Positions 15,947-23,896 of a stretch of 30,822 nucleotides of DNA are shown in pieces. Positions within the stretch are counted from its first letter, which is position 1; each line of letters starts with the position of its first letter. Where the stretch lies: positions 1 to 30,822 of the forward strand of contig CAMNMI010000001.1 in NCBI GenBank assembly GCA_946544555.1, written 5' to 3'. The translations under genes and the position numbers were made by a program. The DNA comes from an uncultured Rickettsiales bacterium. Its GTDB lineage: Bacteria; Pseudomonadota; Alphaproteobacteria; Rickettsiales; Deianiraeaceae. A model generated the notes under the pieces. That model was given only the letters and a program-made list of their open reading frames with translations. It did not search any database and was not told where the DNA came from.

Positions 15947-17062
15947 ATGGCTGAGAAAATCATATCACTTTTCAATCATAAAAGCGGTGTTGGGAAGACA
16001 ACGTTGACGTATAATGTGGGTGCTGAACTTGCCATTCACAAAGGCAAGAAAGTTCTTCTCATAGACGCAGATGGACAAATGAACTTAACTGCAAGCATGT
16101 TTGGGTTAAGTGATACTGTAGAATACAGTGATGAACGGGACAGGAAATGGAAAAAATATTTACAAAAATACATGAGTTTTTATGATTTTGTCGGCAAACC
16201 AAAAGAGCGGAAAAAGATGTTTTGTTATCAGGATAAATTTAACAGAGAATTTCAAGGGACATTGCTGGAGAATTATAATCCGGTAGATGATAAATGTGTT
16301 TTTCATTTGATGACGGCAGATGAGGAGTATTTTGCCCTTGAAAGAACATTGTATGCGTATTTACGAACGGATGATTTGTCCCGAGAAGCGCGCGACAAAG
16401 TATCGGAGATGGTTAACAAGGTAAAAAAACTGTCTGAATGCTATGACTTTATTTTAGTAGATTGTTCCCCAAGTGCAAGTAGTGTGCTGAATGGCTTTTT
16501 TGTTTTGATTTCTCATTATTTTTTATGTCCTTTGAAGTGTGATTTTTTTTCATATCAGGCTATGGGGAAAATTGGAGCTATTATTGAAAACTGGGAAAAA
16601 TTATTCAGATATTGCAGAAGTACTACTGATAGTGATTGTATAGACATGAAAGAGAAGTTTCTTGGTATTGTAGTAAATGAGACAAAGAAACATAACAAAC
16701 AGGAATGTGATAAGGTAATATCTGAGCAATCAAAGAGGTGGGCAGTACGCGTGAATGAAAGCATCAATGATTTTGTTATGGGTTCTGGTCGTGGCAATAC
16801 AGTAGAAGAAAATGAATTTGTTAGACTTTATCCATCATCACACCTTTATATGATTACTGACGAAACATGCAATTATACCGGTAAACTTAAAGACATTGTG
16901 GATACAGCGGGTATTCCATTTGTTCTATTAAATGCTGAGATTTGTAAGAAATATGCTGGTGAGAACCTTTTACGCGATAGTCAGGAGAACTATAAGCATA
17001 ATTATGAACAATATACTGCGGCTATTTCGTATATCGCCGACGGCTTTATCAAACTAAAATAA
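15947..17062 (+). CDS. ParA/Soj-family partition ATPase
   Basis: A 371-residue deviant-Walker ATPase. Residues 4-19 include the signature lysine Lys12 and P-loop KSGVGKTT (family: KGGVGKTT). VLLIDADGQMNLT (Asp40, Asp42) corresponds to the A' motif vDlDpQgN, and FILVDCSPSASSVLNG is Walker B. CPLKCDFFSYQAMGKI matches the family vP...e..sl.G. ParA proteins use ATP-driven DNA binding to position DNA or cargo. It is ~100 residues longer than chromosomal Soj, with an inserted region (~60-125) and a C-terminal extension, closer to plasmid or phage types. No ParB gene follows; recN lies 64 bp downstream. Two parS-like sites lie ~6.9 kb upstream, but a link is unproven. Confidence 0.85.
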   Translation: MAEKIISLFNHKSGVGKTTLTYNVGAELAIHKGKKVLLIDADGQMNLTASMFGLSDTVEYSDERDRKWKKYLQKYMSFYDFVGKPKERKKMFCYQDKFNREFQGTLLENYNPVDDKCVFHLMTADEEYFALERTLYAYLRTDDLSREARDKVSEMVNKVKKLSECYDFILVDCSPSASSVLNGFFVLISHYFLCPLKCDFFSYQAMGKIGAIIENWEKLFRYCRSTTDSDCIDMKEKFLGIVVNETKKHNKQECDKVISEQSKRWAVRVNESINDFVMGSGRGNTVEENEFVRLYPSSHLYMITDETCNYTGKLKDIVDTAGIPFVLLNAEICKKYAGENLLRDSQENYKHNYEQYTAAISYIADGFIKLK

Positions 17063-17126
17063 ACCTGCTTTTACTTTCTCCCTCCTTGCAAATAAAAAAA
17101 CATTTCCAAACTCGTTGTGAATATTC

Positions 17127-18800
17127 ATGTTAACGGGATTAAGGATTGAAAACATCTTGCTAATGGATAAAACAACCATCAGGTTTGATGATGGTTTTTC
17201 TGTTATCACTGGGCAAACGGGTGCAGGAAAGTCAATCTTGCTGGATAGTTTGAATATCATCCTCGGGGAGCGCGCTGGCACGGCGATATTGCGCAATCCT
17301 GACAACCATGGGGTGATTGTTGCAACGTTTGATATAGACAATCCAGAGCTGCTGGAAACGCTTGCAAATGGTGGTTTTATCTCCGCGGGCGATAGGACCA
17401 TCATAATCAAGAAGATAATCACCAAAAACGGCAGCAAAATCTTCATAAATGACATCCAGACAACCATTCAGTTTGTTGGTGCGATTTCCCACTATTTGGT
17501 GGAGATTTACAGCCAATTTGAACAGACAGACCTATTCAGTATCAAAAAGCACCTTGAAATTCTTGATAAATTTGGCAATTTAGACACTTCCCTTCAAAAA
17601 ATGAGGACATTATACATCCAAATGCAAAATGCGCAGGAAAAATACGATAAAACGCGTTTAGAAATTGAACGGCAAAAAGAGAATGCAGAATATCTTCAAT
17701 CATTTGTGGATGATGTGCTGGCGCTCAATCTTGTCAGTGGGGAATATGACGAGCTTGTCAACAAGAAGAAGACAATGACAGACATAAGCAAGGTGGCGAC
17801 ATATATTTCTCGCGCAAATGGGCTGTTTGGGGAGACAAAGCTGGGTTCAGTAATAAACAAAGTCCAGAATGACCTTATCCATGCACAAGGAGACATTGGA
17901 GAGGGTGGGCTAAATAAGGAAATAGATAACGTCAATGAGTTGCTGGAAAAGCTATACAACGACTATCAAATTGCAGGAGAAACTCTCAATGACTTGGCAG
18001 AGTGCAACCATTTTGATGAGGGCGAGCTTAATGACATTGAAGAGCGTATTGCATGTATTAATGAAGTGGCGAGGAAGTATCAAACTACACCAATGGAGTT
18101 AAGCAACCAGTTTGTGCTGGCGCAAGAAAAATTGCAAAAGATTGAACTGTCTGATGAAACTCTGCAAAAATTGTCTTCCGAATTGGAAGTTATACGTAAT
18201 GAATATCTCACATATGCAAATGAATTACGAGAACAACGCAAAGCAAAAGCAAAAAACTTGGAGCAAATTGTGTTGGAAAAGCTTGCCGCGCTGAAAATGG
18301 ATAAGGTTATTTTCTATACATCGTTTGAAAACGCAGAGCCGAGTGCAAATGGAATTGATAAGGTCGTCTTTTTTGCGTCTATGAATCCCGGACTGACACC
18401 TGCACCAATTCACAAAATTGCGTCAGGTGGTGAGCTATCACGGTTTATGTTGGCATTTAAGTCAGCACTTTGCACAAGCCAGACAGCATCCACGATGATA
18501 TTTGATGAGATTGATACGGGTGTTAGCGGCAGTGTGGCATTTGCTATTGGTAAGGAAATGCAAAAGTTAGCCCAAACAACTCAACTTATATGTATAACCC
18601 ATAACTCCCAGACGGCGGCGTGTGCAAGACATCACTTGTTTGTTGCCAAAGAGCAAACCCTTGAAGATACGAAGACAATCGTCAAAACCTTGTCGCCAGA
18701 TGAACGGATACGGGTTATTGCAGAAATGATTTCCAGCGATGAGATAACGGACGAGGCAATCAATAATGCCAGAAGGTTGATAGAAAAGGCAAATGAGTGA
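17127..18800 (+). CDS. recN: DNA repair protein RecN
   Basis: A full-length (557 aa) SMC-like ATPase that acts early in double-strand-break repair. The N-terminal FxVITGQTGAGKSILLDSLNIILGERA (Walker A residues 29-36) is typical, followed by the RecN-specific HYLVEIYSQFEQTDLF (family: l.diHgQhe.q.L). A coiled-coil hairpin region (~165-365) comes next. The C-terminal ABC signature ASGGELSRFMLAFK (~431), Walker B TMIFDEIDTGVSG (~457) and the H-loop ICITHNSQTAACA complete the head. The HgQ motif reads YSQ here, a small departure. The start ATG 17127 gives the standard N-terminus MLTGLRIENILLMD. A decayed B element lies just after the stop. Confidence 0.96.
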   Translation: MLTGLRIENILLMDKTTIRFDDGFSVITGQTGAGKSILLDSLNIILGERAGTAILRNPDNHGVIVATFDIDNPELLETLANGGFISAGDRTIIIKKIITKNGSKIFINDIQTTIQFVGAISHYLVEIYSQFEQTDLFSIKKHLEILDKFGNLDTSLQKMRTLYIQMQNAQEKYDKTRLEIERQKENAEYLQSFVDDVLALNLVSGEYDELVNKKKTMTDISKVATYISRANGLFGETKLGSVINKVQNDLIHAQGDIGEGGLNKEIDNVNELLEKLYNDYQIAGETLNDLAECNHFDEGELNDIEERIACINEVARKYQTTPMELSNQFVLAQEKLQKIELSDETLQKLSSELEVIRNEYLTYANELREQRKAKAKNLEQIVLEKLAALKMDKVIFYTSFENAEPSANGIDKVVFFASMNPGLTPAPIHKIASGGELSRFMLAFKSALCTSQTASTMIFDEIDTGVSGSVAFAIGKEMQKLAQTTQLICITHNSQTAACARHHLFVAKEQTLEDTKTIVKTLSPDERIRVIAEMISSDEITDEAINNARRLIEKANE

Positions 18801-18831
18801 AAGGATGGGATTAAATGAATAAATGATTGGA

Positions 18832-18880
18832 TTGCGCTGCCCGGAGACACGCGCTCGCGGTTTGGCTGCGCATCGTTCTT
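18832..18880. repeat. GC-rich family B repeat, copy B2 (partial)
   Basis: A ~50-bp partial copy in the inverse orientation, between recN and the end of the outer-membrane protein gene. It starts TTGCGCTGCCCGGAG and includes GCGGTTTGGCTGCGC, matching the left part of B4. The right half is absent. Confidence 0.55.
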
Positions 18881-18913
18881 TTCTACTAAATACACTCTAC
18901 ATCACGCAACCAA

Positions 18914-20191
18914 TCACCACATTATTCCAACATTCAATGTCAAGATGCCAAACGACATCTTTGGTTTCCATGTGTTTCCACCACTGGCCGTCTTGAAAGC
19001 ATTGCTTTTCAATTTTGTCAACTGGAAGAGTGTCCAGTAGTGATCATATTGCAATCTGATAAAGAAATCACTGGCAAAAGCATACTCAATACCAGCACCA
19101 ATACCTCCAACAAGGTTAAAAGTGGTTTTGGATTGACCAGACAAAAGTTTCCCAACATCGTTTAGATACTTATGCGTGATACCATATGTACTATTTTTCA
19201 TGTTCGTGCGAATTGCATTTATAGCAACACCATCTGTCATTGAAAATGAATGTCCTACACGTACCACACCAATATTAACTTTACCATATCCACTGAAACC
19301 ATATTTTGTTCCACCAAGACGCAAAGATATGCCAAGTAGGTCTTTTAGTTTGGTTTTATATTGCATACCAGCTAATCCATTTTGTGTTTTTATATCAGCA
19401 TTGTCTGTCATAGTTCCTGTTCCCATGTCTTGATACATATAACTAATACCTGTCTGACCGTTATATGTTGTGGCCTTTCCACCAAGCCAGTGATAGAAAA
19501 TTTCAGGCGCAATAAAGAAACCTTCTGGTTTGTCCTTGAAATAATGTTTGAAACCGAGCCCAATGTTAAAACCGTGTCCCCATTTAGCTCCACTTTTGGT
19601 TGCTTCCCTATATCCACAATTGGCGCAGAATGCCGTGCTTGCCGGATTAGATAAACTCAAATTTGGTTTCATCAAACCACTATAACCACCAAATACGTAA
19701 GGAATGTTTAAGCTTTTTGGAGCCGCCTTAACTCTTCCTCTACTTGAATTAAACTTGAAGTTCTCCTCTTCTTCTCGAACAACTTTTTTCTGCGGCGCAA
19801 CAACTTGCTGAACTTGCTGCGGTTGTTGTTTCTTTTTCATTCTGACAATAATTGTGTTTTTCACAACCTTATCTTCTCCTTCACAACATCCTTCACCATC
19901 GTAGCACTCGCCATCATAAGAGCCACTCGTGTTTGTCTTTACAATCGCGCCCTGTCTTTGTGCACCATTATTTATCTGCGTAGCATTCTTTCTGATATAT
20001 TGTGTTTCGCGCGTTGCGTGTCTTGTATCATCCAAATCAAGGTCTGCCACAGCATATTGAATACCAGGATTGTCCGTGTAATAATAGCTACTTGAACCAT
20101 AATATGCACTTGCAGTTTTGTCTGCAAAACAAACGCCAACGACAGAAAATATCAAACAAGTTAAACATCTCAAATTCTTATATTGTGACAT
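18914..20191 (-). CDS. Outer-membrane beta-barrel surface protein
   Basis: A 425-aa product from the ATG at 20191. The start is fixed by the promoter, whose -10 overlaps the alternative TTG at 20215. It has a signal peptide with hydrophobic core LRCLTCLIFSVVGVCFA, probably cleaved near ASA. A ~130-residue polar linker follows, with a basic KKKQQPQQVQQVV stretch and Cys-rich GECYDGEGCCEGE. From about residue 165 a barrel domain of alternating strands begins (IPYVFGGYSGLMKPNL, HGFNIGLGFKHYF, GFFIAPEIFYHWLGG, LLGISLRLGGTKYGFSGYGKVNIGVVRVGHSF, NLVGGIGAGIEYAF, FFIRLQYDHYW). It ends SFGILTLNVGIMW, with the terminal aromatic residue required for BAM insertion. It resembles Rickettsiales surface antigens and OmpW/opacity-type barrels; the exact family is unclear. 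Confidence 0.82.
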   Translation of the reverse strand: MSQYKNLRCLTCLIFSVVGVCFADKTASAYYGSSSYYYTDNPGIQYAVADLDLDDTRHATRETQYIRKNATQINNGAQRQGAIVKTNTSGSYDGECYDGEGCCEGEDKVVKNTIIVRMKKKQQPQQVQQVVAPQKKVVREEEENFKFNSSRGRVKAAPKSLNIPYVFGGYSGLMKPNLSLSNPASTAFCANCGYREATKSGAKWGHGFNIGLGFKHYFKDKPEGFFIAPEIFYHWLGGKATTYNGQTGISYMYQDMGTGTMTDNADIKTQNGLAGMQYKTKLKDLLGISLRLGGTKYGFSGYGKVNIGVVRVGHSFSMTDGVAINAIRTNMKNSTYGITHKYLNDVGKLLSGQSKTTFNLVGGIGAGIEYAFASDFFIRLQYDHYWTLFQLTKLKSNAFKTASGGNTWKPKMSFGILTLNVGIMW

Positions 20192-20205
20192 AAATAACTG
20201 AACGT

Positions 20206-20233
20206 ATTTTATCAAAAATTAATGAGTTGTCAA
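20206..20233 (-). promoter_or_regulatory. Sigma70 promoter of the outer-membrane protein
   Basis: On the minus strand TTGACA (plus 20228-20233), a 16-bp spacer and TAAAAT (plus 20206-20211) lie 14 bp before the ATG at 20191. The leader would be about 7 nt. Confidence 0.68.
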
Positions 20234-20299
20234 AAAGTTTTGATGATATTTGCAATAAAAAGTTTTTGGAGGAAAGCAATTTTTGGTTTTTTTATTGTT

Positions 20300-20380
20300 G
20301 TTGTGCGGCGCGGAGCGCATTTGGCCGACGAGGTACGAGGCGCAGCCAAACGGCGAGGGCGTGGCCTCGGGCAGCACAAC
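20300..20380. repeat. GC-rich family B repeat, copy B3
   Basis: An 81-bp GC-rich element bounded by GTTGTGC and GCACAAC, perfect inverted ends. It contains GCGGAGCGCATTTGGCCG and ACGGCGAGGGCGTGGCC. It sits between the 3' end of the Fe-S carrier gene and the outer-membrane protein promoter. Confidence 0.75.
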
Positions 20381-20386
20381 ATCATT

Positions 20387-20857
20387 TTAGCTTTTTTTAT
20401 TATATTGACACTCATCACTCTGTGGAATGACGCCATTGATACCACAATCAACGCATGAAAATGAATTCCCGCAATTGCAAACAGCTTTCACGTTCGGATT
20501 ATCTATCGTAAAACCACTGAACTCCAAACTGTCTTGAAAGTCAATTTTTCCACCGTTTAGATATTTTAATGATGTCTCATCAATGACAACAAAAACATCC
20601 TTTGGTGTGATGTTTTTCTTCTTTCGCAGGAGGATTATTTTATCCATTTCACCGATATAGTCATCCATAAGAATATGATATTGCATTCCCGCACAACCAC
20701 CACTGACAATCATAATACGGATAAAAATCTCTGGATTGTCGGCTTTGAGTTCTTTTATTCTGGCACTCGCGCCTCTTGTGAGCTTAAATGTAGTTATCAA
20801 TTTATTCGCAAATTGTCTCTCAGTAACAGTCATCAGATAATTGGTTGCTGTCAACAT
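20387..20857 (-). CDS. A-type iron-sulfur carrier (IscA/ErpA/SufA family), extended
   Basis: A 156-residue member of the HesB/IscA family, which carries Fe-S clusters to client proteins. Core motifs are KLTRGASARIKEL, FIRIMIVSGGCAGMQYHILMDD (Cys55), VFVVIDETSLKYLNGGKIDF and GFTIDNPNVKAVCNCGNSF (Cys127, Cys129), so all three cluster-ligand cysteines are kept. Typical length is 105-120 aa. Here ~25 extra residues precede the core, and a C-terminal extension of ~23 residues contains three further Cys (SCVDCGINGVIPQSDEC). An alternative ATG at 20833 would shorten the N-terminus by eight residues. A strong hairpin with seven Ts on the same strand lies 13 bp upstream of the start. No other isc or suf gene is present. 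Confidence 0.88.
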   Translation of the reverse strand: MLTATNYLMTVTERQFANKLITTFKLTRGASARIKELKADNPEIFIRIMIVSGGCAGMQYHILMDDYIGEMDKIILLRKKKNITPKDVFVVIDETSLKYLNGGKIDFQDSLEFSGFTIDNPNVKAVCNCGNSFSCVDCGINGVIPQSDECQYNKKS

Positions 20858-20870
20858 CTAATATGCAAGT

Positions 20871-20933
20871 AAAAAAACAACCCTCACGTCGATACCAAAA
20901 TACAATTTTGTGAGGTTCGACGCTTGGGTTGTT
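20871..20933 (-). terminator. Strong stepped hairpin plus T7
   Basis: Perfect outer 8-bp arms, two inner 6-bp helices and seven consecutive Ts on the minus strand. On the plus strand the same hairpin is followed only by a mixed C/T-rich tract, so it is a better minus-strand terminator. Confidence 0.65.
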
Positions 20934-21003
20934 CTCTTCTCCCCCTTTCTTTTTTAAACAAGTTGTAAAATAAAATAATCAAATAAAATTATTTCGTTTT
21001 ACA
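20871..21003 (-). ncRNA. Candidate small RNA or 5' attenuator upstream of the Fe-S carrier gene
   Basis: Transcription from the promoter at 21009-21036 would give an RNA of about 130 nt. Its 5' part can form an AT-rich stem (GTAAAA...TTTTAC, about 20965-21000). A purine-rich stretch with GGGGGAG follows. Next is a long stepped hairpin at 20876-20933, with paired arms AACAACCC/GGGTTGTT, CGTCGA/TCGACG and CAAAAT/ATTTTG around an ACA loop. It ends in T7, the structure of a Rho-independent terminator. No gene on this strand lies upstream to need terminating, and the Fe-S carrier start is only 13 bp beyond. It is therefore either an independent small RNA or an attenuating leader. It matches no RNA family I recognise. 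Confidence 0.5.
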
Positions 21004-21008
21004 CAAGC

Positions 21009-21036
21009 AGTTTATCAAAATAAAAAGTCATGTCAA
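21009..21036 (-). promoter_or_regulatory. Sigma70-like promoter of the candidate RNA / Fe-S carrier
   Basis: On the minus strand TTGACA (plus 21031-21036), a 16-bp spacer and TAAACT (plus 21009-21014). The spacing equals that of the other promoters in the window. It points toward the hairpin at 20876-20933 and the Fe-S carrier gene. Confidence 0.5.
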
Positions 21037-21073
21037 GTAGAAAGATAAATTTTTTTGTTGTGCAATTTTTTTT

Positions 21074-21189
21074 GCGCGGCCGCAGGCCTTGACTTGTCAA
21101 GGGCGGAGGTGGTCGGCAGCGGCCGCGCATGCCAAAGGCCTCGCACGTCCAGTGATGCAAAGTGCTTTTCGTGCGAAGGGGCTTTGGCG
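21074..21189 (+). repeat. GC-rich family A structured repeat, copy A1
   Basis: A 116-bp element. Its first half is a hairpin with perfect arms GCGCGGCCGC/GCGGCCGCGC enclosing CCTTGAC-TT-GTCAAGG. Its second half in other copies pairs CCAAAGGCCCC with GGGGCTTTGG around CGCACG/CGTGCG. A1 carries several substitutions, including one that breaks the inner CGCACG/CGTGCG pair (CGTGCG to CGTGCGAAG context). It is preceded by a T-run and lies upstream of the DUF4238-like gene. Confidence 0.9.
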
Positions 21190-21274
21190 AGAGACCATCA
21201 ATTTTTTAAACGTATATTGCAAATTAAAACAACTAAAAGAAATTTACATGGAAATATTCTATTTAAAGATAAAC

Positions 21275-22177
21275 ATGAAACAACCGAAAGATGACGACAG
21301 ACCGCCCGTTTTGTCAAAAAAAATAACAAAAGCACAGCACATTATTCCAGCAAATATTATTAAAAAATGGAAACAGAATGTTGTCATCGCAGGACAATCA
21401 AAGAACTGTCCTTTTGATATAAAATTCAGAAAAGGTAAAGAAGATCGGCCCCCTCAAAGTGAAAGAAGTGAATGTTTTTGTGTTTATCATAGATGGACAC
21501 AAAATGTTGAAAAATGGAAAGAAAAAATTGAAAAAGATTTTTATAAACTATGTGATGAACTTGATAAAAATAATATCGTATGCTTGCAAATAGAAAAACG
21601 AGAGGAAAAGAAAATAATTTTAAATTATTTCTATTGTTTAATGGCGTGTAATTATCTAAAAGATTTTAATTCGTTCGTTCAATTAAATATAGATGAAGAT
21701 GTCTGCGAGCATCAAAAGCCGGCATATACAAGAGAAGAAGTTGATAGCATGGAGCCTAATTCATACGGCACGTTTATAGAAGAAAAAAATGGTAAACTTT
21801 ATTGTGACGATTCACTACCTGTGTTTCATGGTTCTATTCATAGAGCACAATTACAGCTCGAAGGCAATAAAGAATATTGGACAAACACGTGGTTTTACAT
21901 CAAAACAAAAGAAAGATTGTATTTGCCAGATTGCTATAAGCCACTTTCTGGAATGAATAACGAGATGGTTGGAGTTATTAATGTTTCACCACATAGTATT
22001 TTGATTTCACAATATTTTATAAGCACATACTTACGTCGGATTGCAGAGGGTAACAATTTTGATTTATCACAACTTGACATAGCAAACCCACCGGCTGATT
22101 GTAAAAAAGTTGTTAGCTTTGTTAAAATTATAAACAGCATAGCATTAAAAAGTTATGACAAATGGCTCATCCGCTGA
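21275..22177 (+). CDS. DUF4238-like protein of unknown function
   Basis: A 300-aa product from ATG 21275. ATG 21248 would add nine residues. A longer frame that starts inside repeat A1 is an artefact of the repeat. The N-terminal ITKAQHIIPANIIKKWKQN resembles the opening QH.VP..YLk.F of DUF4238. The middle MEPNSYGTFIEE...LPVFHGSIH and the later PDCYKPLSGMNNEMVGVINVSPHSILI resemble that family's SDnPv and PLSP elements. The assignment is tentative. The protein is soluble, Lys-rich and more AT-biased than the housekeeping genes. It is flanked upstream by A1 and downstream, 15 bp after the stop, by B4, which suggests carriage as a unit. Confidence 0.6.
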   Translation: MKQPKDDDRPPVLSKKITKAQHIIPANIIKKWKQNVVIAGQSKNCPFDIKFRKGKEDRPPQSERSECFCVYHRWTQNVEKWKEKIEKDFYKLCDELDKNNIVCLQIEKREEKKIILNYFYCLMACNYLKDFNSFVQLNIDEDVCEHQKPAYTREEVDSMEPNSYGTFIEEKNGKLYCDDSLPVFHGSIHRAQLQLEGNKEYWTNTWFYIKTKERLYLPDCYKPLSGMNNEMVGVINVSPHSILISQYFISTYLRRIAEGNNFDLSQLDIANPPADCKKVVSFVKIINSIALKSYDKWLIR

Positions 22178-22191
22178 TTTAGGATAAAAGA

Positions 22192-22306
22192 GATGTTGCG
22201 CTGCCCGAGGCCACGCCCTCGCCATTTGGCTGCGCCTCGCTCCATCCGCCCTCGCTGCGCTCGGGCTCCGCTCGGCTGCCAAATGCGCTCCGCGCCGCGC
22301 AACATC
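22192..22306. repeat. GC-rich family B repeat, copy B4 (longest)
   Basis: A 115-bp element with perfect 10-bp inverted ends GATGTTGCGC/GCGCAACATC. Relative to B3 and B6 it is in the opposite orientation. It contains GAGGCCACGCCCTCGCC, CCATTTGGCTGCGCC and the near-tandem GCTGCGCTCGGGCTCCGCTC. It starts 15 bp after the DUF4238-like stop codon. Confidence 0.85.
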
Positions 22307-22355
22307 ACATTTTATCACTCAACCTTAATGATTTTATTTTGTTATTCATTAAAAA

Positions 22356-22383
22356 TTGACAATTTTTAATTTATTATTATAAT
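22356..22383 (+). promoter_or_regulatory. Consensus sigma70 promoter of the 22400 gene
   Basis: TTGACA (22356-22361), a 16-bp spacer and TATAAT (22378-22383), both perfect hexamers. The -35 lies in the inverted repeat TTAAAAATTGACAATTTTTAA, a possible operator. The predicted start site is ~10 nt before ATG 22400. Confidence 0.75.
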
Positions 22384-22399
22384 AGCAATAATGTTTTAA

Positions 22400-22795
22400 A
22401 TGTTTTTTGATATGAACCAACAATCGCGAGAAAAACAGCTTGCAGCTGCAATAACTAATTTCACAACAGCACATCCGGATCTTCAATTTGAACACGTTGG
22501 GGTAGAACAATGTTTGCCTGATTTGTGTGTACGTCTAAGAACACAAGGCAAGAATGTGGTATTTGGAATGTTAGACGATGGTAATGGAAATTATAAACAA
22601 ATACGTTTTCGTGTGGGAAATCTCAATTTTAAGAGCGAGGAATATAACAACGAACATGCTTTGGATTTCAATACATGCAAAGATGCACTCTTTGCTGCTA
22701 TAAATAAAGCGGCCTCTATCAATAATAATAACGAAATATCGTTAGATACACCAACAAGAAACATTAGGCTGTATCCTGGTTTTGTTGCACCTTGA
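22400..22795 (+). CDS. Unknown 131-aa soluble protein
   Basis: No family recognised. The protein is a mixed alpha/beta soluble product (KQLAAAITNFTTAHPDLQFEHVG, then DLCVRLRTQGKNVVFGMLDDGNGNYKQIRFRVGNLNFKSEEYN). It has no signal peptide or membrane helix. The start may be ATG 22400 or 22412 (MNQQSREKQ), both in frame. A perfect consensus promoter lies immediately upstream. lepB starts 40 bp after its stop and may be co-transcribed. Confidence 0.65.
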   Translation: MFFDMNQQSREKQLAAAITNFTTAHPDLQFEHVGVEQCLPDLCVRLRTQGKNVVFGMLDDGNGNYKQIRFRVGNLNFKSEEYNNEHALDFNTCKDALFAAINKAASINNNNEISLDTPTRNIRLYPGFVAP

Positions 22796-22834
22796 CAATA
22801 ATCTAAACCCTCTTCCAGTCAATTATCATTTCTG

Positions 22835-23680
22835 ATGAGTGATAGTAAGAGCAGAAGTAAAAACAGTAGGACAAAAAAAACCAAGCAAGATTGGTTTGAG
22901 AAAATACTTCTTTCCAATGGTATAGACGAGCGCACTGCAAAGTTTATCTGTGGAACAAAAAACAACGCAATGATTGTGGTGTATGCTCTAATTCTCACTT
23001 TCACCTTCAAGGCATTCTTCTATGACAACTTCAAAATACCATCTGGCTCAATGAACCCACTACTTCTCAATGGCGACAGGGTGCTTGTCAATAAGTTCCA
23101 TTATGGATATACCAGATTTTCGTTCCCATTTGGATTTGTGAAGTTCAAAGGACGTATCCTATCTAACCGTACGCCACAGCGCGGAGAGATCGTGGTTTTC
23201 AAGCTCCCAAAAGAGGAGGACACAGACATTTTCTACATCAAACGCGTTATTGGTCTGCCTGGGGATAAAATCCAAGTAAAGAAAGGGATGTTATATGTCA
23301 ATTACAAGCCAGCCACATATTACGAGCAAGGGATGCTTGATGCCGAGAGCGCAACAAACCATAATGCTTTTCCATCCATGAAATATACTGAGGTCAACCG
23401 CAACGGATATTCATATAGTGTGCTGGTGAGTGATCCAAGATCGTTGGCTGGAAACACAGGAGAATATATTGTTCCAGAAGGATATTATTTTATGATGGGG
23501 GACAATAGGGATAACTCCAAGGATAGCCGCTTTGCTGACTTTGGGCCAATTCCATTTACTCACATAATTGGGCGAGCTGAAAGAATATTTTTTTCAACTG
23601 CTAACGGACGGTTTAATTATAATAGGGTTTTTGCGAATATACAATCAAGATATAACGAGGAGTTTGATAGTGAGAGATAA
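22835..23680 (+). CDS. lepB: Signal peptidase I
   Basis: A 281-residue S26 peptidase that removes signal peptides from exported proteins at the inner membrane. One membrane anchor (MIVVYALILTFTFKAFFY, residues ~46-63) leads into KIPSGSMNPLLLNGDRVLVNKFHYG, with catalytic Ser72. YIKRVIGLPGDKI carries the general base Lys136. The conserved box GYYFMMGDNRDNSKDSRFADFGPI (box E) and IIGRAERIFFS complete the fold. Residues 1-20 form a basic, Lys/Ser-rich cytoplasmic head. All active-site residues are present and the length is normal for alphaproteobacteria. Confidence 0.95.
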   Translation: MSDSKSRSKNSRTKKTKQDWFEKILLSNGIDERTAKFICGTKNNAMIVVYALILTFTFKAFFYDNFKIPSGSMNPLLLNGDRVLVNKFHYGYTRFSFPFGFVKFKGRILSNRTPQRGEIVVFKLPKEEDTDIFYIKRVIGLPGDKIQVKKGMLYVNYKPATYYEQGMLDAESATNHNAFPSMKYTEVNRNGYSYSVLVSDPRSLAGNTGEYIVPEGYYFMMGDNRDNSKDSRFADFGPIPFTHIIGRAERIFFSTANGRFNYNRVFANIQSRYNEEFDSER

Positions 23681-23896
23681 TCTTTATCATTATAGATTAT
23701 ACCGTTTCTGTTTGTATTTTGTTCCAGATTATATTTGTTGCAATAACCTATCTTATTTTGCGCAATACACACTCGTTTGATAAAAACTTATAAAAATTTT
23801 CATTAGTTTGATGTTTAGTTAAGTTTGTTGAGTGATGTAATACAAAATGATAAGAAATAAATAAAAAGACAATTTTTTTTGTTTTTACTATTACTA

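Noticed and set aside
21089..21274. Open frame through repeat A1 joined in frame to the DUF4238-like gene
   Set aside because: The same amino-acid sequence (QGRRWSAAAAHAK...) appears wherever family A occurs, so it is translated repeat. The real gene is taken to start at ATG 21275 (or 21248).
23681..23896. Possible small gene or RNA between lepB and the Tat gene
   Set aside because: AT-rich, no good frame; only a weak ATAATC/GATTAT inverted repeat just after lepB.
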